The translations under genes were made by a program, and so were the position numbers. 64,000 nt of DNA. Origin: Apostichopus japonicus. Taxonomy: Eukaryota > Echinodermata > Holothuroidea > Aspidochirotida > Stichopodidae. The DNA lies in NCBI RefSeq assembly GCF_037975245.1, contig NC_092576.1:45686111-45750110 (forward strand), given 5' to 3'. Under the pieces are notes generated by a model. The model did not search any database and had not been told where the DNA came from. It saw only the letters and a list, made by a program, of their open reading frames with translations. Below are positions 11,681 through 25,807 of this stretch, piece after piece (within the stretch, counting starts at the first letter, position 1; each line of letters begins with the position of its first letter).

Positions 11681-13659
11681 TGGTAAGTAATATCAATAAA
11701 TTGCCAACCATGTTACTGTGCAGACAGTGGAGTATATATAGTATACACTGTTATTTATTTTGAAGCAATTCCCCCAACCTCTGTCCCCCCATTGTAAGAG
11801 CTGGGTCACATCTTAAAGTGCAATATTAATCTTTCAGTCAATGTGCAATTAAGACAAACTGGCTTAAAGCAAGAAGATTGTTGAGTAAAGTCTGCGAACT
11901 GATAGTATCAGCAATGTTTGGTTTGCAGGTTTACCAAAGTATTGAACCAGTCTCGCTAAATTAGATGTGTTACCCTCTGACTAGTGAACAAAATTGGCCA
12001 GTATAAGTAATGTAATGAGCATAGATAGCCTACTGTAGCAGTTTAGCAAAGCTGGATTGACAGGTATAACTACACTGTTATATGTGGTCAACCAATAATT
12101 GATTACTGATGAAGTAGTCTAGAATTAAAATCCTCCAACGAAAGTTTCAAAGAGTTCCTTATAAAAACATAAGAAAATCACTTTGTTACATCTCTAATCA
12201 CTAAAACAATGTTTTAAACTGCAGTGTTAATAACATGGCATTTCTGAAGTTAGGGGTCTAGGTAAGTTGAGGCTGAAATTCCAGTATTTCCACTTTGGAT
12301 TACAGTAGTCCAACACTGAACCTTGTCTTTTTCTAACATGTAAATAATGTGTGTCATACATTATGCGAGCATGTGCTCCAACCAGCTGAACCATCACGGT
12401 GAATATCCCAAGCAAAGGTTAAAATACTCTAGTCCTAGCACAGGAACTATCCTGCTACTGCAAGGCCAAAAATACACCTATCATTTTTTCACATTTGATT
12501 CTGAATGTTTCTACTAGTACTAGAACTAGGAACTGTAATAGTAGATCCTTATTATAAACACTAGCCAAATGTTCAACTTGACGTAACGCTACGGGTGCTA
12601 TGCTAATTCAGCCTGTTCTTTAGTACTGTAAAGTGTAAATGCACTATCCATTAAAGTTACTCCCGTGAGTATCATACAGTAGCTACTCGCTGAACTAGTT
12701 ACTGTAGCATACACATGTATCGGCTTAGGCTAGATATAGGCTAGGCCCTGGTCTAGTCAGTGGGCGAGTGGAAGGGTTAAAATTAACTTTTACTCACTGT
12801 TAGGCCAGGAAATCCTCTGCAATGGCGAAGATATGTTGAACAATAAAGATGAAGCTTAAACATTACGAATGTATATTAACAAGCTTTACAAATCACTGCC
12901 CAAGCTTATCGTGGGGTATCTTCCATTGTATCGAGATAACGTACAATTGTGCACTAGACCAAGAAAAACGTAAACATTGGCCTATGACGTAATAAAACAA
13001 TGTTTTTGTATCATCGTAGTTCATTATAGAACGCCGAATGGGTAAATAATTATGGGAACAAGAACTTGCTGTAATTACAAGTGGATGTTGCTGCATGCTG
13101 TAGTTTAGTTACATGGATATAGCCTATACATAATGATCCTCATGTGATACAACTTACATCTTGAAATAACGACCAAGAGAACGTTTTCTATAACTTGCAG
13201 TCTTTCCACAAGAAGGATGCACTTGCATTTATGAAAAACTCGGGAAATGGATTAGCCAGAAAGGGGTAATTACTTGGAAAATTTCACACGTCCACTTACG
13301 GTAGCTAATACAACCATCACATCACAAGAAAACTATCGACTAAATGATTCTTTCTCGAATGTGAGATCTGAGAATAGTATTTGAGTTACTCGTGTATTTA
13401 TTCCTACGCAATTTAAAATTATAACATTCGCAAAACGTTATGTTGCCACGTTGTATCGCATTACTCTGCAAATTGTGCAACGTTCTAACATTGCGAAATC
13501 GTAAATAGAGGTGATGAGAAGGTCCGTAGTATCACACCACACTTCTTCAAAATAAATACTGTCGAAAGGAATGTAACAGGTTCGTAGCTGTAGCCTGCCC
13601 CTGAGATTTCCACTTCCTAAATGAAAGTAGGCCTACGATAATATGAACGCCTGGTTAGT
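11681..13659. other. Non-coding stretch upstream of ATG101
   Basis: No gene seen. On the minus strand a GTGAGT donor near 12790-12800 and, farther upstream (about 12975-12995), an inverted CCAAT word next to a TGACGTAA CRE-like word could mark a 5' untranslated exon and promoter for ATG101. This is a weak, motif-only suggestion. Confidence 0.25.
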
Positions 13660-14240
13660 ATGCGTATTTCAGTTAGTTTTAGCGAATTGTTCATAACATT
13701 TCTTCGAGTTTCGTTAGTCAGTAGAGTGCATGCACTCAGGTTGCAACCTGAAGATTCTAGGCTCGAATTTAGGAATGGCGCTCAAAAAGGACACAAGGAT
13801 TATTTTATCCGCTAATCTCGCATTTGATTTTTACGAGTTTTGTTAGAATTAAAATAAACGTAGAGAATTCCTAAGATTCAAATTACGTGAAAAGTGTAGC
13901 TGTCTAATGTGAAACTACGGTTCATAACTATATGTGTTACATCTATATATGTGTTTGATATAGGCCTATCAGCTACAGTGTTAACCCCTATATCAGTGTC
14001 TCATTGTTTTAACTGAGAATATCGAATCAATGCGAATATTAGTATATACATACAGGGCCATTTTTTTCATCCTAATTAGAGGGGGTGTGGCCCCCAGTCC
14101 CCTACACGGCACCCCCAATCAGCTAATTGACCGCTCCCCCCAGTATGCCCCTTTTTGGCATGTAAAACAAATAATGATAAAAAAACCTAACTATTAATTG
14201 ACACCTAAATTCCCCTAATTATGAGCTACTATCAGAATTC
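13660..14240. repeat. Diverged duplicate of 27550-28140
   Basis: Ordered matches to 27550-28140 include ttagttttagcga, the cgtagagaatcc/cgtagagagtcc region, the cctacacgg/cctctacacgg region with a following C-run, tttggcatgt and the atta.ttgacacctaaatt region. The copies are clearly diverged, with indels, so this is an old duplication or an old repeat family. Confidence 0.6.
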
Positions 14241-14326
14241 CCTAGCGTACATTTGCATCATCAAATTAACAGCGTATAAACAATGTATAAAACAGAGCTT
14301 TTAAAATAATGTGAAGTTCTACTTTT

Positions 14327-14878
14327 CCCAACAAAGTGATTTTACCGATTTTCTTTCTTCCTAAATTACCTTTGAAATTTGGATGTGTAAATTTCTAAAA
14401 CATGAGATCGCAAAATAAAATTGCAGATATCGTGAATTCAATTTCAAATATCTTGAATTCAATTTCAGATATCTCGAATTCAATTTCAGATATCTCGAAT
14501 TCAATTTCAGATATCTGAAATTCTCTGATATTTCGAGATATCTGAAATTGATTTTAAGATATCTGTAATTATTTGTAGTTATCTTTAATAAATTGGAGAT
14601 ATCCCAACAAAGTGATTTTACCGATTTTCTTTCTTCCTAAATTACCTTTGAAATTTGGATGTGTAAATTTCTAAAACATGAGATCGCAAAATAAAATTGC
14701 AGATATCGTGAATTCAATTTCAAATATCTTGAATTCAATTTCAGATATCTCGAATTCAATTTCAGATATCTCGAATTCAATTTCAGATATCTGAAATTCT
14801 CTGATATTTCGAGATATCTGAAATTGATTTTAAGATATCTGTAATTATTTGTAGTTATCTTTAATAAATTGGAGATAT
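14327..14878. repeat. Perfect-looking 276-bp tandem duplication of a palindrome-rich unit
   Basis: The unit starting cccaacaaagtgatttta at 14327 restarts at 14603 and appears identical through 14878. Within it, gatatct/agatatc words alternate with gaattcaattt words, and atttcagatatctgaaat is a perfect 18-bp palindrome. It is probably a young tandem duplication within a foldback-type repeat. Related gatatctgaaatt words continue to about 14925. Confidence 0.9.
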
Positions 14879-14929
14879 CTGTTATTTAATTTGAGATATC
14901 TGAAATTATTTCGAGATATCTGAAATTCC

Positions 14930-17900
14930 TTATTAAATGTTAAAACGGCTTTTCATACGCCCTCCCTAGTCTCTATGGCTACGATGAAAAGTTAAATAAC
15001 TTTCCAGTGTCCTCTTTACATATAGCCTATGTATATTGAAGTGTACGTCACGTATGTTTATATTATGTATGTAGCCTATGTGCTTATATGCATGAGATGT
15101 ACGTATATATAAGAAATATAGCAATGATCAATGACCAAAAAGTTGGTCTATAAGACATCCGGGATTGTAATATTTTTTTGAGGGCGCTTCTTAGCTTTGT
15201 TACCAATCCGTGCCCGTTGTGTTCAAACAGCCAATATTGTCGTGTGGGTGGAAAAAAGTGAAAGGGGGCAACGGCGAAGGATATGCGTTACAAACTTATA
15301 GTACACCGTATTCAATCCCCCCCCCCCCCCTCCCCTGAATGCTACATCTGTAACACCATACAGATTTTTTGTCATTTCCTGAATAAGGGTCGAGTTATCA
15401 GTGCTTCGTCACGTGGTTTAGCTAGTTAATGTGAATTATTTGTCTCTAAAACAGTATTACATCTAATAACACCATTTTTTGGAAATAGTCTGTTTATTCA
15501 AACGACGCGACATTTACAACCAGATATAACGAGCGCACATGACTCAAATGAAAAGGATAAAGGGTGTGAAGACTCGCGCAAAAAGAAACGTCTAATGCCG
15601 GTAACTTGACCTAGTTTCGAATGAGGTGTGACAGAAGTGTTAAACACCACCATCGATCCCAGAAAATACACACACAGCTTGCTACGTCGGTAATTAGACA
15701 CTAGTGTAGTCAGTACATACAGCTGCGGTCAATACCCACAGTACAGTATACAAACGATACAGCGATGGACATCTCAGGTCCAGCTTAAGATAACAAGGTA
15801 TCACGTTTCATTACTGTCTGCATTTTGTAGCGACACGAACAAAACGTCACTTGCAAGCAACAGAAAGTTAACTTTTTCAGACGGCCGCTGCGAGTCTTCA
15901 ATGCCTTTAACAGGTGGTGGGGTTGCGTGGGGGGGGGGTGCACTCCTCTCCCGACTGGTTATCTTATGGGTCTGAACCTTTACGGAAGTTGAACGGCTAT
16001 TGGCGATTCAATGATTTTGAAATGAGGGGTGCAACCTTGGGATAGGTAAGTCCTACTCCCATGTAAAGGATATGGGTGCGCCCTCCACCCCCCCCCCGCC
16101 CTCCCTATCCTGCAAAAAGTCAAAGTTTAGACGTCAATGGTGCATTTATCGAAAGTATAACTTAACTTAGGTCTATATTAATAACTCTTTAAAACAAAGG
16201 TAACACTAATAATTATTTTGTGTGAGGCTGAAGAGGCAGGTGGAAGGGGTGAGGGCATGCACCCGTAGTTGTGAACAAATTTCCCTGGTTGAATGTTTAG
16301 ATGCCCCGACTGCACATTTTACCCGAATGGTGATAGGAAGTTTGTATGTGGGAAGGGGTTAGGGGGTATTTTCCCGGTGATTCTTTGCGCACGGCACTGA
16401 AAGGGTGTTAATATCTTGCTACGTAATCAAATGAGGTAGCAGCAAACCATGATTTGATTTCATTTATTCATTCCAGAATTAAAATAAAATTTATAAAAAG
16501 GAGTTGTAAAATACGATAACAGGAAGTATAACTAATAAAAGGTGAAATCATATACATCGTGTACTTCAAATATGAGGAGGGAAATCAATATAACCCCAAG
16601 TATAGTATATCCATTCTTCGTGCTTATGCAGCGTTAGACCGTACAGTGAACGTATTGTTTGATACACAGTTGAATAAGCCATTGCTCTGATATAAATTAA
16701 GTTGTTTCACTGGGCTGTCGAACTTCCGACAGATTATATACCCACATATGGAACGTTGTCCGTGCATCTGTCCGCTACAACTACGGTGTCCGTTAATATA
16801 TGCATTTTCTCATGCACAGAGTTATTGGCTATTGGCGCTGCGCATCAAGTCCCTTGACACCCGTAACTCTTCAGGACACATGAGAGTCCCCACCATACCA
16901 TGTAACATGAATCGTTTATTAACATCATCACCTGTCTCAAAGTTTTACATCCCCGCTCATTTGTGCACTTCCGTATATCCATAGAGAATACTTCTGAATG
17001 GGTCTATCAATTAATTGACATTTTGACCTTTAACTCCTGGTCAAGTAACGCCCTATTATAAAGTTGGTGAAATCACGCGGGAAGACGAATTCGTGTTGAA
17101 AACACAAAAACAATTAAGGTGTTAATGAAGTAAATAGCAAACTCACAGATAATTTACATTGTGAAGTTATTGATTTTCTTGTTGTTCTAAATCGTAAGAT
17201 ACTTGTAATTTTCCAAGAGATGAGAAGACGTACTGATTAAGTTCGGACATTTCAATGACGTAACCAAATCGTCATATTCTCTCGACTCCAACACTGATTC
17301 CTTGACTGACACCATCCATATCCACTCACGTATCGAATATCGCTCTCGAAGTACTATAGTTTATATGAAAACATATATCGCAAAAGTAATTGCCACAAAG
17401 GTAAAATCCATAAAGACTGTTAAAGGAGAGTTCTTTCTTTTAAGATTCCTGGTTTCATGATGGTTGGTGTTTGTACTTATGTGACACCAACAGTTACACA
17501 TTGGAAACGTGAAAATACCATCTTTCTAATACTACCACGAACCTTAACTTTATATTCAGTGTTACGTAACCTTCTATCAAACTATACCTATGTCACAATG
17601 TGAAATCTCAAAACCGAGGCAGCAAAACTCATCAAGATTCCATTTTCTTTGCAATTACTCCATCAAGAACAATTCGATGAAAAAGTATTTCTCAAATAGT
17701 TTTATGATTCTTTTCGGGTATAACTTATTGATAAGCACGTCATTCTGACATAAATGGTTCCTACTTTATAATTGGCAGAAGACATATCCATGAAGTGATA
17801 CAAGAAAAAAATTGCTTAACAGAATAAACAAATTTGAAAACCTCAGCATAAAATCGAGTGAGTTAAAAACAAGTATGATAATTTAAACTAACTACATAAC

Positions 17901-18002
17901 TAACAATCCCCTAAGGAAGAAATGTTAACAAATATCGACACATAGTATATGAAAACAGCAAAAGTGATGAAAACAAAGTAAAAGATTTAAAGAGGACGAT
18001 AG
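14930..18002. other. Non-coding stretch
   Basis: No gene recognised. It holds poly-C or poly-G runs near 15317, 15930 and 16090. Open frames at 15498-15701 and 16748-16984 lack splice or domain support. Confidence 0.4.
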
Positions 18003-18205
18003 CTAATGTTGTAACAACGTCACAATTATATATAGAGACCCGAATTCCCCTTGAAGTTTCCCAGTACACTCCCAACTTGTTTTGTGTAAACCTCGGGCAA
18101 GCAATTTTCGATGAACTGAGTGGTGTATAATAACTCCAGCGGGATCAGAACAGGTTGTCTTCAGAAACATGTGCTTGCATAATTCATCTACCAGGATCCA
18201 ACCTT
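18003..18205 (-). CDS. Possible terminal exon of the Ig-DED-LRR gene
   Basis: On the minus strand a good acceptor (ttctttgtcctgtag) at 18206-18207 opens a frame of 66 codons ending in TAG at 18003-18005. A short piece, TTCSDPAGVIIHH, resembles the D-type LRR-module exons (VMCSDGLIIHRD at 35033-35152). However, its entry phase is 1, which does not fit the phase-0 donor of the last recognised exon (20940-21010), so another exon or alternative splicing would be needed. It could be a chance frame. Confidence 0.28.
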
Positions 18206-19239
18206 CTACAGGACAAAGAAGAATAAACCATGCAAACAGATTAATTGGGTATTAGGCCTAGTCATTTACATTATTATTGTTTTATGTTAGTGTTGGGGGC
18301 GGGTATAATGATCATTTTCAGATATTTTTTTAAAATATTATATATTTTAATATTATCATAATTGTTAATGATGTGGAAGTATAAGTGTGGAATTATAATA
18401 AAGCGGAATGATGTTTACTAATAAGTTACTGTTTTTTCCCCTCTATACATTAAACCTTATTCAATCAGAATGCGTGGATTTAAGGCCTAATAATTGTACA
18501 TGATATTTTTTTGGTGGGAGGGGGGGGGGGGGGTTGGATGATCATTACTTTTAGATATTTTGGTGTATAAAATTGGAAATCATGATTAAAAATATTTAAC
18601 TCTTACAATCAATTATATGTAGCATATATAGCAGGGAATTCATTAACATGACATTTCAGTTGCTCATTAGATAGGTAAATATATGTATATGTGTGTGCGT
18701 TTTTTTTAAATGTACCTTTAGTTACCGAGTGCTTGATTGGATTCTTATAGATATGTGATTGATTACTAACACTTTACTCTACTCATTGGATGATGGGAAG
18801 TTTGTGTTCACTTCGTCATTTAAACCAATATTTTTATGATTGTTTAGTTTTATTTGTTCTCTACATGATTGTAAACCTCTCTCTGTTAGGTATGTAATAT
18901 AAATTATACTAATACTTCATCACTTTACCATGGTGACTGTTACTAGTACACTTTATACTATACCCATTTGAAGGCTTGTAACATATGTTTAATACATTGA
19001 AACTGTATTCAGTCTACTCTTATGGAATGAGTTACAGTTTGCTGTTCAATAATGTTTATAAATGTTATGTCAATCCAATCCATTTATTGCATATTTAGCA
19101 ATGATTGCTTACTAAATCACTTTAATCCAACCATTCAATAATAAGCAATATTTAATTAGCTCATTTTAATCAACTCACTGCCCTATATCTTTCTTTCTTC
19201 ATTGATCACAATACCAATTTGATCAATTCAGTAAAAATG
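18206..19239. other. AT-rich non-coding stretch
   Basis: No gene seen. It contains a poly-G run near 18521. Confidence 0.4.
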
Positions 19240-20520
19240 TTGAAATATTTGTTGACTACATCACTCTAATCCATCCATTGATTGTTTGCCAATAACTGTT
19301 GTCTCATCCTGTTAATCCATCCAGTGTATATTTAGTAATACATGTTGACTACATCCCTTTAACCCACTCAGTGTATATTTCGTAATATTTGTTGACTACA
19401 TCCCTTTAATTCTCTAAGTGTATGTTTTATATTATTTGTTGACTACATCCCTTTAATCCACTCAGTGTATATTTAGTAATATTTGTTGACTACATCTCTT
19501 TAACCCACTCAGTGTATATTTCGTAATACTTGTTGACTACATCCCTTTAATCCACTCAGTGTATGTTTAGTAATATTTGTTGACTACATCCCTTTAATCC
19601 ACCCAGTGTATATTAAGTAATATTTGTTTACTACATCTCTTTAACCCACCCAGTGTATATTTCGTATTCTTTGACTACATCCCTTTAATCCACTCAGTGT
19701 ATTTTTATTAATATTTGTTGACTACATCCCTTTAATCCACTGTGTATGTTTAGTAATATTGGTTGACTACATCCCTTTAATCCACTCAGTGTATGTTTAG
19801 TTATATTGGTTGACTACATCCCTTTAATCCTCTCAGTGTATGTTTGTATTATTTGTTGACTACATCGCTTTCATCCACTCAGTGTATGTTTAGTAATATT
19901 GGTTGACTACATCCCTTTAATCCACTCAGTGTATGTTTGTAATATTTGTTGACTACATCCCTTTAATCCACTCAGTTTATGTTTAGTAATATTTGTTGAC
20001 TACATCCCTTAAATTCACTCATTGTATGTTTAGTAATATTTGTTGACTATATCCCTTTAATCCACTCATTGTATGTTAGTAATATTTGTTGACTACATCC
20101 CTTTAATTTACTCATTGTATGTTTGTACTATTTGTTGACTACATCCCTTCAATCCACTCAGTGTATGTTTGTATTATTTGTTGACTGCATCCCTTTAATC
20201 CCTCAGTGTATTTTTGGTAATATTTGTTGACTACATCCCTTTAATCCACTCAGTGTATGTTTGTACTATTTGTTGACTACATCCCTTCAATCCACTCAGT
20301 GTATGTTTGTATTATTTGTTGACTGCATCCCTTTAATCCCCTCAGTGTATTTTTAGTAACATGTGTTGACTACATCCTTTTAATTTACTCATTGTATGTT
20401 CAGTAATATTTGTTGACTACATCAGTCTAACCCACCTGTTGCTTGATTGTAATACTTGTTCACTACATCTCTTTAATTCTCTTATATTAATTTTAGTAAT
20501 ATTTGTTTACTACATAATGT
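19240..20520. repeat. Minisatellite, ~46-bp unit, about 25 or more copies
   Basis: The unit is built on ttgttgactacatccctt followed by taatccactcagtgtatgtt and tagtaatat. It is repeated head to tail for nearly 1.3 kb with small length differences. Edges are ragged, so the copy number is approximate. It lies just downstream of the last recognised LRR exon of the minus-strand gene. Confidence 0.92.
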
Positions 20521-20939
20521 GAATCACCATTGCCTATTTATAAATATTTATTACTATTTAATTTCATCCAATCACTTATCGTGTTTTGCTCACTTATCTC
20601 TGCTCTCTGTATTGACGTATCGGCATACGTCAATACTTTCTTTTTACTGCTTCTCATTCAGAAATCTTTAACTGATAATGGATACATGACTCAATTAAAC
20701 ATTTATTGATATATCACAGTTATAGTTAGATCATCGGATGACGTCACTTTCTGTTAGTTACTTTGACTGAGCCATGCTGTGTTCATTACAGTGACATGCG
20801 CTGAATTAAAATGTCTGGGTGTACTTAAGTACCGCGTCAGTGTTATTACCATGCTCATGCTAGTAATTACAGTATCGATATGTCATTAAAACAAATATAA
20901 TTAAATAATTATTATACAGGAGATGTATTGATTACTTAC

Positions 20940-21010
20940 TTCCCAAATACCAGAGTCGAGATCAAGCCTATAATATTCATCATTCTTAGCAGAATCAGGG
21001 AACCAGAAAA
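20940..21010 (-). CDS. LRR-module exon C3 (last recognised exon)
   Basis: 71 nt, phase 1 to 0, acceptor gtttcttacag and donor GTAAGT. Encodes FWFPDSAKNDEYYRLDLDSG then IWE, with the LDL.SG.W core of C exons. The donor implies at least one further exon to the left, which I could not place in phase. Confidence 0.75.
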
Positions 21011-24000
21011 CTGTAAGAAACAAATAAGATTAATAAACAATATTTATGCTTTAACGAATAAAAGAATATCAATGATGTATTAGTGCATGAACCATTTTGA
21101 ACAATACACAATAGAAACAACCATATCACGTTTTACTAAGAGCTTTATTGTCTCTAGGAATTGCATATTCTTTCTTTTCGCTGAAATATTTTGAGTTGTT
21201 ATGGTGTCACATGTTCTTGTGAATTTTGAGAGGATGGGTTAAGTCAGACAAACTGTAAGTGAGCTACACTTGAGAATGCATTTTAAAAACACATAAAAAT
21301 GCTGTAGATATTCCCAATGAATCCCTCTATACGTTCTAGTCCCTGGTTAGCACCCAGATACCTTGACATATTAAATAAACTATAAATCTGTTCAATGTAA
21401 CGCGATAAGATCATCACACATTAAAAAAAAAAAATAGGTATTTTTATCTGCAATATTTGACCTTTATTAACTAGTTGTTTAAATTTGCTAGTGATTACCA
21501 TTCAGTCAAATTTCAAACCTTGAACGTCACGTCGTTGTACATATACCTTGAACATCGGCCGTAATGAACACGGAGCATATCTATCTCACACTCCGATACA
21601 GCAGGTATATAAAGATAAAGTACTTTTATTTCAGATTTTTTTTCAGGAAAGATCTTAATCGTTAGGAAAAGAATAAAAATTTACTTATTTCACAAATACC
21701 CGACAATGTAATTAGTCTGCGTGTTAAAGTGTTAACGATGTTGCAATACATGTGTCATTTTATGTACTTTTTGAAACCATCCAATAGTGTTTGTCAGTAC
21801 TTTCAGCGTTTTCATAGCCGTGTATTCATAGCACAATACCAGGCCAAAGGGAGGATACCAACACTTTTCAAAATATGTTTTTCGCGGGTACAGACTTAAT
21901 CTTCTGCCCTTCATTGTATGTTTAACTAAAGGATGCAATACAAGGCAGTGCTAGATCATACAGTTGGATCATTAGTCGCAACTCTGTAATGGTGTGAGTT
22001 GATTTCCATACGTTTCTTCATCCGTCGTGTTTCGACTTTTCTCAACTTTTTGTCAAAATCTACCAGTCTAACATAGAAGTCAACTTTAAATAGATGGGTC
22101 TATAAGGAACTTTTGTCAACAATTTTCACAATTCCAATGATAAACATCAATTAAAAACGTATTTACGGTCATAATTAACAAAGTAGACTTTCCGACAAAC
22201 ATCGTCAAATTTTCGATAAATTAGTCGACTAGTTGTGAGAGAAGTCAACATTTCATTGGTGCTACTTTATGATAAATAGTTGAAAATTACAGAAATTTAT
22301 CCAAAATTTTGATATTGAAATTATGAATTTTCGGTATAAAATAGTCACATTTCCAGTGTCCTACTTGAGCCACCGTAGTTCCGAAAAAAACAAGAGCCCA
22401 AGGGCACTGTGGTTCCTTGCTTGGGGTGTATGACAATACACATCATATTATCAAGCAAGATTGGGCTGAAATAGTCCAAGTAATTGTCCTACATGTTCCC
22501 ATAAAGTAACCAACACTATAGCCAACACTTTTGTGATCACAAAATGTGATCGGATTTTTTATCAAAAGGCACTTTTGAGATCTATATATGGCGTCGAAAA
22601 TGTAAGAAATATAAGAGACCTACAAGCGTGTCAACAGATATGATAACAATGGTGACCTCAGATGACATGACCTTTAAGTTTCAAAATGTTCCACCACCCC
22701 ATTCACAACTTGTCCCAAAATATCAACCATGTCACACCTTGGCATTGAGATTTAATTGCATTAAATGTCAAAAAATTAACTTTTGAACTTGTATGTAACT
22801 TCACACACAAAGGTCACCCGGAGGTCAACCGATTGACATTTTTGATCGGTGAGACCTAAATAGAGCATGACTGTAAAAATTCAAACATTTTTTCTTTGCC
22901 CATTTTCTCCCCCCATAATACTAGTTTTTTAACATTAATTGACCTTTGGTGACCTTGGATCACATAACCGTTAAGTTTGAAAATATTCCCCTATACCATT
23001 TGCAACTTGTCCAAAAAAATCAACCTTGTCACACCTTGGCACTGGGAGTTATTGCATTAAATGTCTGAAAATTAACTTTGACCTCAAATAACTTCGCACA
23101 CGAAGGTCAAATGGGGGTCAACCTATTGACATTTATGATCAGAAGGTACCTTTAACATCTGAAAATAGCATCGAAACTGTAAAAATCCCCAAAACACGAA
23201 AAGGTCACCAGAGGTCAAATTGAGGTCAAGGGTCACCCAGATGCGGGTCGACAATTGGATTACATTGAAGCAACTCCCAACCCTAACGGACAATTTGTTC
23301 TCAAGTTGTCACAAAAATACTAGGTTTTTATCATTAATTGACCTTTGGTGACCTTGTATCACATGACCGTTAGGTTTGAAAATATTTCCCTATACCATTT
23401 GCAACTACTCCAAAAATATCAACCTTGTCACACCTTGGAACTGGGAGTTATTGCATTAAATGTCCTTAAAATTAACTTTGACCTCATATAACTTCGCACA
23501 CGAAGGTCACACAGGGGTCAACCTATTGACATTTATAATCAGAAGGTACCTTTAACATCTGAAAATAGCATCGAAACTGTAAAAAATCCACAAAACACGA
23601 AAAGGTCACCAGAGGTCAAATTGAGGTCAAGGGTCACCCAGATGCGGGTTGACAATTGGATTTCATTGAAGCAACTCCCAACTCTAACGGACAATTTGTT
23701 CTCAAGTTATCGCAAAAATACTAGTTTTTTATCATTAATTGACCTTTGGTGACCTTGTATCACATAACCGTTAAGTTTGAAAATATTCCCCTATACCATT
23801 TGCAACTACTCCAAAAATATCAACCTTGTCACACCTTGGAACTGGGAGTTATTGCATTAAATGTCTGAAAATTAACTTTGACCTCATATAACTTCGCACA
23901 CGAAGGTCACACAGGGGTCAACCTATTGACATTTATAATCAGAAGGTACCTTTAACATCTGAAAATAGCATCGAAACTGTAAAAAATCCACAAAACACGA

Positions 24001-25776
24001 AAAGGTCACCAGAGGTCAAATTGAGGTCAAGGGTCACCCAGATGCGGGTTGACAATTGGATTTCATTGAAGCAACTCCCAACTCTAACGGACAATTTGTT
24101 CTCAAGTTATCGCAAAAATACTAGTTTTTTATCATTAATTGACCTTTGGTGACCTTGTATCACATAACCGTTAAGTTTGAAAATATTCCCCTATACCATT
24201 TGCAACTACTCCAAAAATATCAACCTTGTCACACCTTGGAACTGGGAGTTATTGCATTAAATGTCTGAAAATTAACTTTGACCTCATATAACTTCGCACA
24301 CGAAGGTCACACAGGGGTCAACCTATTGACATTTATGATCAGAAGTTACCTTTAACATCTGAAAAAAGCATCAAAACTGTAAAAATCCACAAAACACTAA
24401 AAAGGTCACCAGAGGTCAAATTGAGGTCAAGGGTCACCCAGATGCGGGTCGACAATTGGATTACATTGAAGCAACTCCCAACCCTAACGGACAATTTGTT
24501 CTCAAGTTATCGCAAAAAATACTAGTTTTTTATCATTAATTGACCTTTGGTGACCTCGGATCACATGACCGTTAAGTTTGAAAATATTCCCCTATACCAT
24601 TTGCAACTTGTCTCAAAATATCAACTGTGTAACACCTTGGCACTGGGAGTTATTACACTAAATGTCTGAAAATTAACTTTGACCTCATATAACTTAACAT
24701 ACAAAGGTCACCTTGGGTCAACTTATTGACATTTTTGATTGATGAGACCTAAATTAGAGCATCAAACTGTAAAAATTCCAAAAAAAATTTCTTTGCCCAT
24801 TTTCTGCCCCCAAAATACTAGTTTTTTGACATTAATTGACCTTTGGTGACCTCGGATCACATGACCGTTAAGTTTGAAAATATTCCCCTATACCATTTGC
24901 AACTTGTCCAAAAATATCAACCATGTCACACCATGGAACTGGGAGTTGTTGCATTAAATGTGTGAAAATTAACTTTGACCTCGTATAACTTCGCACACGA
25001 AGGTCACACGGGTGTCAACCAATTGACATTTTTGATTGGAAGGTACCTTTGATATCCAAATCTAGCATCAAAACCAAACATTTTCTTTTTTGCTCGTTTC
25101 CTCCCAAAATAAGCACATTTTTTCTAATGTGACCTTTGACCTTTTGACCTTGGTTTCAGATGTAGTTTAATATCCTGATTCCAAAAAACAAAACGAAAAG
25201 TCTGTACAACCATCCTAACTCCGACCGAAAAACTTTGACCCCATATAACTTCGCACATAAAGGTCACACGGGGTCAACCTATTGACATTTATGATCAGAA
25301 GGTACCTTTGACATCTGAAAATAGCATCGAAACTGTAAAAATCCCCAAAACATGAAAAGGTCACCAGAGGTCAAATTGAGGTCAAGGGTCACCCAGATGC
25401 GGGTCGACAATTGGATTACATTGAGGCAACTCCCAACCCTAACAGACATTTTGTTCTCAAGTTATTGCAAAAATACTAGTTTTTTATCATTAATTGACCT
25501 TTGGTGACCTCGGATCACATGACCGTTAAGTTTGAAAATGCTCCCCTAACCAGTTCACAACTTGTCCCAAAATATCAATCTTGTCGCACATTGGCACTGG
25601 GAGTTATTGCAGTTTTAATATTTTCGGTTTTTGGACCATAACTGACCTTTGGTGACCTTTGTGGGCACCAAAAACAATAGGGCACACCTTTTCCATATGG
25701 CGGATCTATAGTCCAAGTTTGGCCTCAATCCAACATTCCCTTATTGAGATAGAGCGTACCCAAGCAAGTGTCACAG

Positions 25777-25807
<31 letters not shown>

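Noticed and set aside
19240-20520. CRISPR-like regular repeats
   Set aside because: There are no unique spacers; the whole unit is repeated and diverges gradually, as in a minisatellite, and the genome is eukaryotic.
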